A stretch of DNA of 64,000 nucleotides from Nemertoderma westbladi (taxonomy: Eukaryota; Xenacoelomorpha; Nemertodermatida; Nemertodermatidae). Position numbers and translations under genes: made by a program. Below, piece after piece: positions 27,501 to 39,960 of this stretch. The stretch is taken from positions 46,453-110,452 of the forward strand of contig JAUCBJ010006818.1 of assembly GCA_032718475.1 (NCBI GenBank), read 5' to 3'. The notes beneath the pieces are model-generated. The model was not told where the DNA came from. It saw only the letters and a program-made list of their open reading frames with translations, and searched no databases. Numbering within the stretch: the stretch's first letter is position 1; the number at the start of each line of letters is the position of its first letter.

Positions 27501-30500
27501 CCAGGTCCAGTAACTACTAACCGTGTTGAATACCTTGGTGGAGTTCGTCCAGGTCCAGTAACTACTAACCGAGTTGAATTCCTTGGAGTTAGTCCAGGTC
27601 CAGTAACTACTAACCGAGTTGAATTCCTTGATGGAGTTAGTCCAGGTCCAGTAACTACTAACCGTGTTGAATTCCTTGGAGTTAGTCCAGGTCCAGTAAC
27701 TACTAACCGAGTTGAATTCCTTGGAGTTAGTCCAGGTCCAGTAACTACTAACCGAGTTGAATTCCTTGGAGTTAGTCCAGGTCCAGTAACTACTAACCGA
27801 GTTGAATTCCTTGATGGAGTTAGTCCAGGTCCAGTAACTACTAACCGTGTTGAATTCCTTGATGGAGTTAGTCCAGGTCCAGTAACTACTAACCGAGTTG
27901 AATTCCTTGGAGTTAGTCCAGGTCCAGTAACTACTAACCGAGTTGAATTCCTTGGAGTTAGTCCAGGTCCAGTAACTACTAACCGAGTTGAATTCCTTGA
28001 TGGAGTTAGTCCAGGTCCAGTAACTACTAACCGAGTTGAATTACTTGACGGAGTTAGTCCAGGTCCAGTAACTACTAACGTGTTGAATTCCTTGGAGTTA
28101 GTCCAGGTCCAGTAACTACTAACCGAGTTGAATTCCTTGGAGTTAGTCCAGGTCCAGTAACTACTAACCGTGTTGAATACCTTGGTGGAGTTCGTCCAGG
28201 TCCAGTAACTACTAACCGAGTTGAATTCCTTGGAGTTAGTCCAGGTCCAGTAACTACTAACCGAGTTGAATTCCTTGATGGAGTTAGTCCAGGTCCAGTA
28301 ACTACTAACCGAGTTGAATTACTTGACGGAGTTAGTCCAGGTCCAGTAACTACTAACCGTGTTGAATACCTTGGTGGAGTTCGTCCAGGTCCAGTAACTA
28401 CTAACCGAGTTGAATTCCTTGGAGTTAGTCCAGGTCCAGTAACTACTAACCGAGTTGAATTCCTTGGAGTTAGTCCAGGTCCAGTAACTACTAACCGAGT
28501 TGAATTCCTTGGAGTTAGTCCAGGTCCAGTAACTACTAACCGAGTTGAATTCCTTGGAGTTAGTCCAGGTCCAGTAACTACTAACCGAGTTGAATTACTT
28601 GACGGAGTTAGTCCAGGTCCAGTAACTACTAACCGAGTTGAATTCCTTGGAGTTAGTCCAGGTCCAGTAACTACTAATCGAGTTGAATTCCTTGGAGTTA
28701 GTCCAGGTCCAGTAACTACTAACCGAGTTGAATTCCTTGGAGTTAGTCCAGGTCCAGTAACTACTAACCGAGTTGAATTCCTTGGAGTTAGTCCAGGTCC
28801 AGTAACTACTAACCGAGTTGAATTACTTGACGGAGTTAGTCCAGGTCCAGTAACTACTAACCGTGTTGAATACCTTGGTGGAGTTCGTCCAGGTCCAGTA
28901 ACTACTAACCGAGTTGAATTCCTTGGAGTTAGTCCAGGTCCAGTAACTACTAACCGAGTTGAATTCCTTGATGGAGTTAGTCCAGGTCCAGTAACTACTA
29001 ACCGTGTTGAATTCCTTGATGGAGTTAGTCCAGGTTCAGTAACTACTAACCGAGTTGAATTCCTTGGAGTTAGTCCAGGTCCAGTAACTACTAACCGAGT
29101 TGAATTACTTGACGGAGTTAGTCCAGGTCCAGTAACTACTAACCGAGTTGAATTCCTTGGAGTTAGTCCAGGTCCAGTAACTACTAATCGAGTTGAATTC
29201 CTTGGAGTTAGTCCAGGTCCAGTAACTACTAACCGAGTTGAATTCCTTGGAGTTAGTCCAGGTCCAGTAACTACTAACCGAGTTGAATTCCTTGGAGTTA
29301 GTCCAGGTCCAGTAACTACTAACCGAGTTGAATTACTTGACGGAGTTAGTCCAGGTCCAGTAACTACTAACCGTGTTGAATACCTTGGTGGAGTTCGTCC
29401 AGGTCCAGTAACTACTAACCGAGTTGAATTCCTTGGAGTTAGTCCAGGTTCAGTAACTACTAACCGAGTTGAATTCCTTGGAGTTAGTCCAGGTCCAGTA
29501 ACTACTAACCGAGTTGAATTCTTTGGAGTTAGTCCAGGTCCAGTAACTACTAATCGAGTTGAATTCCTTGGAGTTAGTCCAGGTCCAGTAACTACTAACC
29601 GAGTTGAATTCCTTGGAGTTAGTCCAGGTCCAGTAACTACTAACCGAGTTGAATTACTTGACGGAGTTAGTCCAGGTCCAGTAACTACTAACCGAGTTGA
29701 ATTCCTTGGAGTTAGTCTAGGTCCAGTAACTACTAACCGTGTTGAATTCCTTGATGGAGTTAGTCCAGGTCCAGTAACTACTAACCGAGTTGAATTCCTT
29801 GGAGTTAGTCCAGGTCCAGTAACTACTAACCGTGTTGAATACCTTGGTGGAGTTAGTCCAGGTTCAGTAACTACTAACCGAGTTGAATTCCTTGGAGTTA
29901 GTCCAGGTCCAGTAACTACTAACCGAGTTGAATACCTTGGTGGAGTTCGTCCAGGTCCAGTAACTACTAACCGAGTTGAATTCCTTGATGGAGTTAGTCC
30001 AGGTCCAGTAACTACTAACCGAGTTGAATTACTTGACGGAGTTAGTCCAGGTCCAGTAACTACTAACCGAGTTGAATTCCTTGATGGAGTTAGTCCAGGT
30101 CCAGTAACTACTAAACGGTTGAATTCCTTGATGGAGTTAGTCCAGGTCCAGTAACTACTAACCGAGTTGAATTACTTGACGGAGTTAGTCCAGGTCCAGT
30201 AACTACTAAACGGTTGAATTCCTTGATGGAGTTAGTCCAGGTCCAGTAACTACTAACCGAGTTGAATTACTTGACGGAGTTAGTCCAGGTCCAGTAACTA
30301 CTAACCGAGTTGAATTCCTTGATGGAGTTAGTCCAGGTCCAGTAACTACTAACCGAGTTGAATTACTTGACGGAGTTAGTCCAGGTCCAGTAACTACTAA
30401 CCGAGTTGAATTCCTTGGAGTTAGTCCAGGTCCAGTAACTACTAACCGAGTTGAATACCTTGGTGGAGTTAGTCCAGGTCCAGTAACTACTAACCGAGTT

Positions 30501-31539
30501 GAATTACTTGACGGAGTTAGTCCAGGTCCAGTAACTACTAACCGAGTTGAATTCCTTGGAGTTAGTCCAGGTCCAGTAACTACTAACCGTGTTGAATTCC
30601 TTGGAGTTAGTCCAGGTCCAGTAACTACTAACCGAGTTGAATTCCTTGGAGTTAGTCCAGGTCCAGTAACTACTAACCGAGTTGAATTCCTTGGAGTTAG
30701 TCCAGGTCCAGTAACTACTAACCGTGTTGAATTCCTTGATGGAGTTAGTCCAGGTCCAGTAACTACTAACCGTGTTGAATTCCTTGATGGAGTTAGTCCA
30801 GGTCCAGTAACTACTAACCGAGTTGAATTCCTTGGAGTTAGTCCAGGTCCAGTAACTACTAACCGAGTTGAATTCCTTGGAGTTAGTCCAGGTCCAGTAA
30901 CTACTAACCGAGTTGAATTCCTTGGAGTTAGTCCAGGTCCAGTAACTACTAACCGAGTTGAATTCTTTGGAGTTAGTCCAGGTCCAGTAACTACTAACCG
31001 AGTTGAATTCCTTGATGGAGTTAGTCCAGGTCCAGTAACTACTAACCGAGTTGAATTCCTTGATGGAGTTAGTCCAGGTCCAGTAACTACTAACCGTGTT
31101 GAATACCTTGGTGGAGTTCGTCCAGGTCCAGTAACTACTAACCGAGTTGAATTCCTTGATGGAGTTAGTCCAGGTCCAGTAACTACTAACCGAGTTGAAT
31201 TACTTGACGGAGTTAGTCCAGGTCCAGTAACTACTAACCGAGTTGAATTCCTTGGAGTTAGTCCAGGTCCAGTAACTACTAACCGTGTTGAATTCCTTGG
31301 AGTTAGTCCAGGTCCAGTAACTACTAACCGAGTTGAATTCCTTGATGGAGTTAGTCCAGGTCCAGTAACTACTAACCGAGTTGAATTCCTTGGAGTTAGT
31401 CCAGGTCCAGTAACTACTAACCGAGTTGAATTCCTTGATGGAGTTAGTCCAGGTCCAGTAACTACTAACCGAGTTGAATTCCTTGATGGAGTTAGTCCAG
31501 GTCCAGTAACTACTAACCGAGTTGAATTACTTGACGGAG

Positions 31540-33147
31540 TTAGTCCAGGTCCAGTAACTACTAACCGAGTTGAATTACTTGACGGAGTTAGTCCAGGTCC
31601 AGTAACTACTAACCGAGTTGAATTCCTTGATGGAGTTAGTCCAGGTCCAGTAACTACTAACCGAGTTGAATTCCTTGGAGTTAGTCCAGGTCCAGTAACT
31701 ACTAACCGAGTTGAATTCCTTGATGGAGTTAGTCCAGGTCCAGTAACTACTAACCGAGTTGAATTCCTTGGAGTTAGTCCAGGTCCAGTAACTACTAACC
31801 GAGTTGAATTCCTTGATGGAGTTAGTCCAGGTCCAGTAACTACTAACCGAGTTGAATTCCTTGGAGTTAGTCCAGGTCCAGTAACTACTAACCGAGTTGA
31901 ATTCCTTGATGGAGTTAGTCCACGTCCAGTAACTACTAACCGTGTTGAATACCTTGGTGGAGTTCGTCCAGGTCCAGTAACTACTAACCGAGTTGAATTC
32001 CTTGATGGAGTTAGTCCAGGTCTAGTAACTACTAACCGAGTTGAATTCCTTGATGGAGTTAGTCCAGGTCCAGTAACTACTAACCGAGTTGAATTCCTTG
32101 ATGGAGTTAGTCCAGGTCCAGTAACTACTAACCGAGTTGAATTCCTTGATGGAGTTAGTCCAGGTCTAGTAACTACTAACCGAGTTGAATTCCTTGATGG
32201 AGTTAGTCCAGGTCCAGTAACTACTAACCGAGTTGAATTACTTGACGGAGTTAGTCCAGGTCCAGTAACTACTAACCGTGTTGAATACCTTGGTGGAGTT
32301 CGTCCAGGTCCAGTAACTACTAACCGTGTTGAATACCTTGGAGTTAGTCCAGGTCCAGTAACTACTAACCGAGTTGAATTACTTGACGGAGTTAGTCCAG
32401 GTCCAGTAACTACTAACCGAGTTGAATTCCTTGATGGAGTTAGTCCAGGTCCAGTAACTACTAACCGAGTTGAATTCCTTGGAGTTAGTCCAGGTCCAGT
32501 AACTACTAACCGAGTTGAATTCCTTGATGGAGTTAGTCCAGGTCCAGTAACTACTAACCGAGTTGAATTCCTTGGAGTTAGTCCAGGTCCAGTAACTACT
32601 AACCGAGTTGAATTCCTTGATGGAGTTAGTCCAGGTCCAGTAACTACTAACCGAGTTGAATTCCTTGGAGTTAGTCCAGGTCCAGTAACTACTAACCGAG
32701 TTGAATTCCTTGATGGAGTTAGTCCACGTCCAGTAACTACTAACCGTGTTGAATACCTTGGTGGAGTTCGTCCAGGTCCAGTAACTACTAACCGAGTTGA
32801 ATTCCTTGATGGAGTTAGTCCAGGTCTAGTAACTACTAACCGAGTTGAATTCCTTGATGGAGTTAGTCCAGGTCCAGTAACTACTAACCGAGTTGAATTC
32901 CTTGATGGAGTTAGTCCAGGTCCAGTAACTACTAACCGAGTTGAATTCCTTGATGGAGTTAGTCCAGGTCTAGTAACTACTAACCGAGTTGAATTCCTTG
33001 ATGGAGTTAGTCCAGGTCCAGTAACTACTAACCGAGTTGAATTACTTGACGGAGTTAGTCCAGGTCCAGTAACTACTAACCGTGTTGAATACCTTGGTGG
33101 AGTTCGTCCAGGTCCAGTAACTACTAACCGTGTTGAATACCTTGGAG
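31540..33147. repeat. Tandem higher-order repeat, 2 x 804 bp (17 units each)
   Basis: The 17-unit block at about 31540-32343 is repeated at about 32344-33147. Shared rare markers are a CCACGTCC unit followed by GAATAC (31921 and 32725), GGTCTAGTAA units, and a GAATACCTTGGAG 45-bp unit. The offset is exactly 804 bp at every marker I checked, and I saw no difference between the copies. Confidence 0.8.
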
Positions 33148-36100
33148 TTAGTCCAGGTCCAGTAACTACTAACCGTGTTGAATTCCTTGGAGTTAGTCCA
33201 GGTCCAGTAACTACTAACTGAGTTGAATTCCTTGATGGAGTTAGTCCAGGTCCAGTAACTACTAACCGAGTGGAATTCCTTGGAGTTAGTCCAGGTCCAG
33301 TAACTACTAACTGAGTTGAATTACTTGACGGAGTTAGTCCAGGTCCAGTAACTACTAACCGAGTTGAATTCCTTGGAGTTAGTCCAGGTCCAGTAACTAC
33401 TAACCGTGTTGAATTCCTTGATGGAGTTAGTCCAGGTCCAGTAACTACTAACCGAGTTGAATACCTTGGTGGAGTTAGTCCAGGTCCAGTAACTACTAAC
33501 CGAGTTGAATACCTTGGTGGAGTTCGTCCAGGTCCAGTAACTACTAACTGAGTTGAATTACTTGACGGAGTTAGTCCAGGTCCAGTAACTACTAACCGAG
33601 TTGAATTCCTTGGAGTTAGTCCAGGTCCAGTAACTACTAACCGTGTTGAATTCCTTGATGGAGTTAGTCCAGGTCCAGTAACTACTAACCGAGTTGAATA
33701 CCTTGGTGGAGTTAGTCCAGGTCCAGTAACTACTAACCGAGTTGAATACCTTGGTGGAGTTCGTCCAGGTCCAGTAACTACTAACCGTGTTGAATACCTT
33801 GGTGGAGTTCGTCCAGGTCCAGTAACTACTAACCGAGTTGAATTCCTTGGAGTTAGTCCAGGTCCAGTAACTACTAACCGAGTTGAATTCCTTGATGGAG
33901 TTAGTCCAGGTCCAGTAACTACTAACCGAGTTGAATTCCTTGGAGTTAGTCCAGGTCCAGTAACTACTAACCGAGTTGAATTCCTTGGAGTTAGTCCAGG
34001 TCCAGTAACTGCTAACCGAGTTGAATTCCTTGGAGTTAGTCCAGGTCCAGTAACTACTAACCGAGTTGAATTCCTTGATGGAGTTAGTCCAGGTCCAGTA
34101 ACTACTAACCGAGTTTAATTCCTTGGAGTTAGTCCAGGTCCAGTAACCGTGTTGAATTCCTTGATGGAGTTAGTCCAGGTCCAGTAACTACTAACCGAGT
34201 TTAATTCCTTGGAGTTAGTCCAGGTCCAGTAACTACTAACCGAGTTGAATTCCTTGATGGAGTTAGTCCAGGTCCAGTAACTACTAACCGAGTTGAATTC
34301 CTTGATGGAGTTAGTCCAGGTCCAGTAACTACTAACCGTGTTGAATACCTTGGTGGAGTTCGTCCACGTCCAGTAACTACTAACCGAGTTGAATTACTTG
34401 ATGGAGTTAGTCCAGGTCTAGTAACTACTAACCGAGTTGAATTCCTTGATGGAGTTAGTCCAGGTCCAGTAACTACTAACCGAGTTGAATTACTTGACGG
34501 AGTTAGTCCAGGTCCAGTAACTACTAACCGAGTTGAATACCTTGGTGGAGTTCGTCCAGGTCCAGTAACTACTAACCGAGTTGAATTCCTTGGAGTTCGT
34601 CCACGTCCAGTAACTACTAACCGAGTTGAATTCCTTGATGGAGTTAGTCCAGGTCTAGTAACTACTAACCGAGTTGAATTCCTTGATGGAGTTAGTCCAG
34701 GTCTAGTAACTACTAACCGAGTTGAATTCCTTGATGGAGTTAGTCCAGGTCCAGTAACTACTAACCGAGTTGAATTACTTGACGGAGTTAGTCCAGGTCC
34801 AGTAACTACTAACCGAGTTGAATTACTTGACGGAGTTAGTCCAGGTCCAGTAACTACTAACCGAGTTGAATTCCTTGGAGTTAGTCCAGGTCCAGTAACT
34901 ACTAACCGAGTTGAATTACTTGACGGAGTTAGTCCAGGTCCAGTAACTACTAACCGTGTTGAATACCTTGGTGGAGTTCGTCCAGGTCCAGTAACTACTA
35001 ACCGAGTTGAATTACTTGACGGAGTTCGTCCAGGTCCAGTAACTACTAACCGTGTTGAATACCTTGGTGGAGTTCGTCCAGGTCCAGTAACTACTAACCG
35101 AGTTGAATTCCTTGATGGAGTTAGTCCAGGTCCAGTAACTACTAACCGAGTTGAATTCCTTGATGGAGTTAGTCCAGGTCTAGTAACTACTAACCGAGTT
35201 GAATTCCTTGATGGAGTTAGTCCAGGTCCAGTAACTACTAACCGAGTTGAATTACTTGACGGAGTTAGTCCAGGTCCAGTAACTACTAACCGAGTTGAAT
35301 TACTTGACGGAGTTAGTCCAGGTCCAGTAACTACTAACCGTGTTGAATACCTTGGTGGAGTTAGTCCAGGTCCAGTAACTACTAACCGAGTTGAATTCCT
35401 TGGAGTTAGTCCAGGTCCAGTAACTACTAACCGTGTTGAATACCTTGGTGGAGTTCGTCCAGGTCCAGTAACTACTAACCGAGTTGAATTCCTTGATGGA
35501 GTTCGTCCAGGTCCAGTAACTACTAACCGAGTTGAATTACTTGACGGAGTTAGTCCAGGTCCAGTAACTACTAACCGAGTAGAATTCCTTGATGGAGTTA
35601 GTCCAGGTCCAGTAACTACTAACCGAGTTGAATTCCTTGATGGAGTTAGTCCAGGTCCAGTAACTACTAACCGAGTTGAATTACTTGACGGAGTTAGTCC
35701 AGGTCCAGTAACTACTAACCGTGTTGAATACCTTGGTGGAGTTCGTCCAGGTCCAGTAACTACTAACCGAGTTGAATTCCTTGATGGAGTTAGTCCAGGT
35801 CTAGTAACTACTAACCGAGTTGAATTCCTTGATGGAGTTAGTCCAGGTCCAGTAACTACTAACCGAGTTGAATTACTTGACGGAGTTAGTCCAGGTCCAG
35901 TAACTACTAACCGTGTTGAATTCCTTGGAGTTAGTCCAGGTCCAGTAACTGCTAACCGTGTTGAATTCCTTGGAGTTAGTCCAGGTCCAGTAACTACTAA
36001 CCGAGTTGAATTCCTTGATGGAGTTAGTCCAGGTCCAGTAACTACTAACCGTGTTGAATTCCTTGATGGAGTTAGTCCAGGACCAGTAACTACTAACCGA

Positions 36101-36616
36101 GTTGAATTCCTTGATGGAGTTAGTCCAGGTCCAGTAACTACTAACCGAGTTGAATTCCTTGATGGAGTTAGTCCAGGTCCAGTAACTACTAACCGAGTTG
36201 AATTACTTGACGGAGTTAGTCCAGGTCCAGTAACTACTAACCGTGTTGAATTCCTTGGACTTAGTCCAGGTCCAGTAACTACTAACCGAGTTGAATTCCT
36301 TGGAGTTAGTCCAGGTCCAGTAACTACTAACCGAGTTGAATACCTTGGTGGAGTTCGTCCAGGTCCAGTAACTACTAACCGAGTTGAATACCTTGGAGTT
36401 AGTCCAGGTCCAGTAACTACTAACCGAGTTGAATTCCTTGATGGAGTTAGTCCAGGTCCAGTAACTACTAACCGTGTTGAATTCCTTGATGGAGTTAGTC
36501 CAGGACCAGTAACTACTAACCGAGTTGAATTCCTTGATGGAGTTAGTCCAGGTCCAGTAACTACTAACCGAGTTGAATTCCTTGATGGAGTTAGTCCAGG
36601 TCCAGTAACTACTAAC

Positions 36617-37384
36617 CGAGTTGAATTACTTGACGGAGTTAGTCCAGGTCCAGTAACTACTAACCGTGTTGAATTCCTTGATGGAGTTAGTCCAGGTCCA
36701 GTAACTACTAACCGTGTTGAATTCCTTGATGGAGTTAGTCCAGGTCCAGTAACTACTAACCGAGTTGAATTACTTGACGGAGTTAGTCCAGGTCCAGTAA
36801 CTACTAACCGTGTTGAATTCCTTGATGGAGTTAGTCCAGGTCCAGTAACTACTAACCGAGTTGAATTACTTGACGGAGTTAGTCCAGGTCCAGTAACTAC
36901 TAACCGTGTTGAATTCCTTGATGGAGTTAGTCCAGGTCCAGTAACTACTAACCGTGTTGAATTCCTTGATGGAGTTAGTCCAGGTCCAGTAACTACTAAC
37001 CGAGTTGAATTACTTGACGGAGTTAGTCCAGGTCCAGTAACTACTAACCGTGTTGAATTCCTTGATGGAGTTAGTCCAGGTCCAGTAACTACTAACCGTG
37101 TTGAATTCCTTGATGGAGTTAGTCCAGGTCCAGTAACTACTAACCGAGTTGAATTACTTGACGGAGTTAGTCCAGGTCCAGTAACTACTAACCGTGTTGA
37201 ATTCCTTGATGGAGTTAGTCCAGGTCCAGTAACTACTAACCGAGTTGAATTACTTGACGGAGTTAGTCCAGGTCCAGTAACTACTAACCGTGTTGAATTC
37301 CTTGATGGAGTTAGTCCAGGTCCAGTAACTACTAACCGTGTTGAATTCCTTGATGGAGTTAGTCCAGGTCCAGTAACTACTAAC
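36617..37384. repeat. Tandem higher-order repeat, 2 x 384 bp (8 units each)
   Basis: All units are 48 bp and of two kinds: A (CGAGTTGAATTACTTGACGG) and B (CGTGTTGAATTCCTTGATGG). The order is ABBABABB, repeated exactly at 36617-37000 and 37001-37384, with a third copy starting AB at 37385. A nearby nine-unit block marked by CAGGACCAG is also duplicated, with an offset of 423 bp (36081 and 36504). Confidence 0.8.
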
Positions 37385-38379
37385 CGAGTTGAATTACTTG
37401 ACGGAGTTAGTCCAGGTCCAGTAACTACTAACCGTGTTGAATTCCTTGATGGAGTTAGTCCAGGTCCAGTAACTACTAACCGAGTTGAATTCCTTGATGG
37501 AGTTAGTCTAGGTCCAGTAACTACTAACCGAGTTGAATACCTTGGTGGAGTTCGTCCAGGTCCAGTAACTACTAACCGAGTTGAATACCTTGGTGGAGTT
37601 AGTCCAGGTCCAGTAACTACTAACCGAGTTGAATTCCTTGGAGTTAGTCCAGGTCCAGTAACTACTAACCGTGTTGAATACCTTGGTGGAGTTCGTCCAG
37701 GTCCAGTAACTACTAACCGAGTTGAATACCTTGGTGGAGTTAGTCCAGGTCCAGTAACTACTAACCGAGTTGAATTCCTTGATGGAGTTAGTCCAGGTCC
37801 AGTAACTACTAACCGAGTTGAATTACTTGACGGAGTTAGTCCAGGTCCAGTAACTACTAACCGAGTTGAATTCCTTGGAGTTAGTCCAGGTCCAGTAACT
37901 ACTAACCGTGTTGAATACCTTGGTGGAGTTCGTCCAGGTCCAGTAACTACTAACCGAGTTGAATTACTTGACGGAGTTAGTCCAGGTCCAGTAACTACTA
38001 ACCGAGTTGAATTCCTTGGAGTTAGTCCAGGTCCAGTAACTACTAACCGTGTTGAATTCCTTGATGGAGTTAGTCCAGGTCCAGTAACTACTAACCGAGT
38101 TGAATTCCTTGATGGAGTTAGTCCAGGTCCAGTAACTACTAACCGAGTTGAATTCCTTGATGGAGTTAGTCCAGGTCCAGTAACTACTAACCGTGTTGAA
38201 TTCCTTGGAGTTAGTCCAGGTCCAGTAACTACTAACCGAGTTGAATTACTTGACGGAGTTAGTCCAGGTCCAGTAACTACTAACCGAGTTGAATTACTTG
38301 ACGGAGTTAGTCCAGGTCCAGTAACTACTAACCGTGTTGAATACCTTGGTGGAGTTCGTCCAGGTCCAGTAACTACTAA

Positions 38380-38690
38380 CCGAGTTGAATTCCTTGGAGT
38401 TAGTCCAGGTTCAGTAACTACAAACGTGTTGAATTCCTTGGAGTTAGTCCAGGTCCAGTAACTACTAACCGAGTTGAATTCCTTGATGGAGTTAGTCCAG
38501 GTCCAGTAACTACTAACCGAGTTGAATTCCTTGGAGTTAGTCCAGGTTCAGTAACTACAAACGTGTTGAATTCCTTGGAGTTAGTCCAGGTCCAGTAACT
38601 ACTAACCGAGTTGAATTCCTTGATGGAGTTAGTCCAGGTCCAGTAACTACTAACCGAGTTGAATTCCTTGGAGTTAGTCCAGGTCCAGTA
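38380..38690. repeat. Tandem 137-bp trimer marked by GTTCAGTAACTACAAACG
   Basis: The double variant GGTTCAG plus ACTACAAACGTGTTG occurs at 38421 and 38558, 137 bp apart. That equals one 44-, one 45- and one 48-bp unit. This is a recent tandem duplication of three units. Confidence 0.75.
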
Positions 38691-39539
38691 ACTACTAACC
38701 GAGTTGAATTACTTGACGGAGTTAGTCCAGGTCCAGTAACTACTAACCGAGTTGAATTCCTTGGAGTTAGTCCAGGTCCAGTAACTACTAACCGAGTTGA
38801 ATTACTTGACGGAGTTAGTCCAGGTCCAGTAACTACTAACCGAGTTGAATTCCTTGGAGTTAGTCCAGGTCCAGTAACTACTAACCGAGTTGAATTACTT
38901 GACGGAGTTAGTCCAGGTCCAGTAACTACTAACCGAGTTGAATTCCTTGGAGTTAGTCCAGGTCCAGTAACTACTAACCGAGTTGAATACCTTGGTGGAG
39001 TTCGTCCAGGTCCAGTAACTACTAACCGAGTTGAATTCCTTGGAGTTAGTCCAGGTCCAGTAACTACTAACCGAGTTGAATTCCTTGGAGTTAGTCCAGG
39101 TCCAGTAACTACTAACCGAGTTGAATTACTTGACGGAGTTAGTCCAGGTCCAGTAACTACTAACCGAGTTGAATACCTTGGTGGAGTTCGTCCAGGTCCA
39201 GTAACTACTAACCGAGTTGAATTCCTTGGAGTTAGTCCAGGTCCAGTAACTACTAACCGAGTTGAATACCTTGGTGGAGTTCGTCCAGGTCCAGTAACTA
39301 CTAACCGAGTTGAATTCCTTGGAGTTAGTCCAGGTCCAGTAACTACTAACCGAGTTGAATACCTTGGTGGAGTTCGTCCAGGTCCAGTAACTACTAACCG
39401 AGTTGAATTCCTTGGAGTTAGTCCAGGTCCAGTAACTACTAACCGTGTTGAATTCCTTGGAGTTAGTCCAGGTCCAGTAACTACTAACCGAGTTGAATTA
39501 CTTGACGGAGTTAGTCCAGGTCCAGTAACTACTAACCGA

Positions 39540-39960
39540 GTTGAATTCCTTGGAGTTAGTCTAGGTCCAGTAACTACTAACAGTGTTGAATTCCTTGGTG
39601 GAGTTCGTCCAGGTCCAGTAACTACTAACCGAGTTGAATTACTTGACGGAGTTAGTCCAGGTCCAGTAACTACTAACCGAGTTGAATTCCTTGGAGTTAG
39701 TCCAGGTCCAGTAACTACTAACCGAGTTGAATACCTTGGTGGAGTTCGTCCAGGTCCAGTAACTACTAACCGAGTTGAATTCCTTGGAGTTAGTCCAGGT
39801 CCAGTAACTACTAACCGAGTTGAATTACTTGACGGAGTTAGTCCAGGTCCAGTAACTACTAACCGAGTTGAATTCCTTGGAGTTAGTCTAGGTCCAGTAA
39901 CTACTAACAGTGTTGAATTCCTTGGTGGAGTTCGTCCAGGTCCAGTAACTACTAACCGAG
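39540..39960. repeat. Seven-unit (327-bp) duplication marked by CTAACAGTGTTG
   Basis: AGTCTAGGTCC followed by CTAACAGTGTTG and a GAATTCCTTGGTGGAGTTCG unit occurs at 39581 and again at 39908. The spacing of 327 bp is three 45-bp plus four 48-bp units. Confidence 0.7.
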
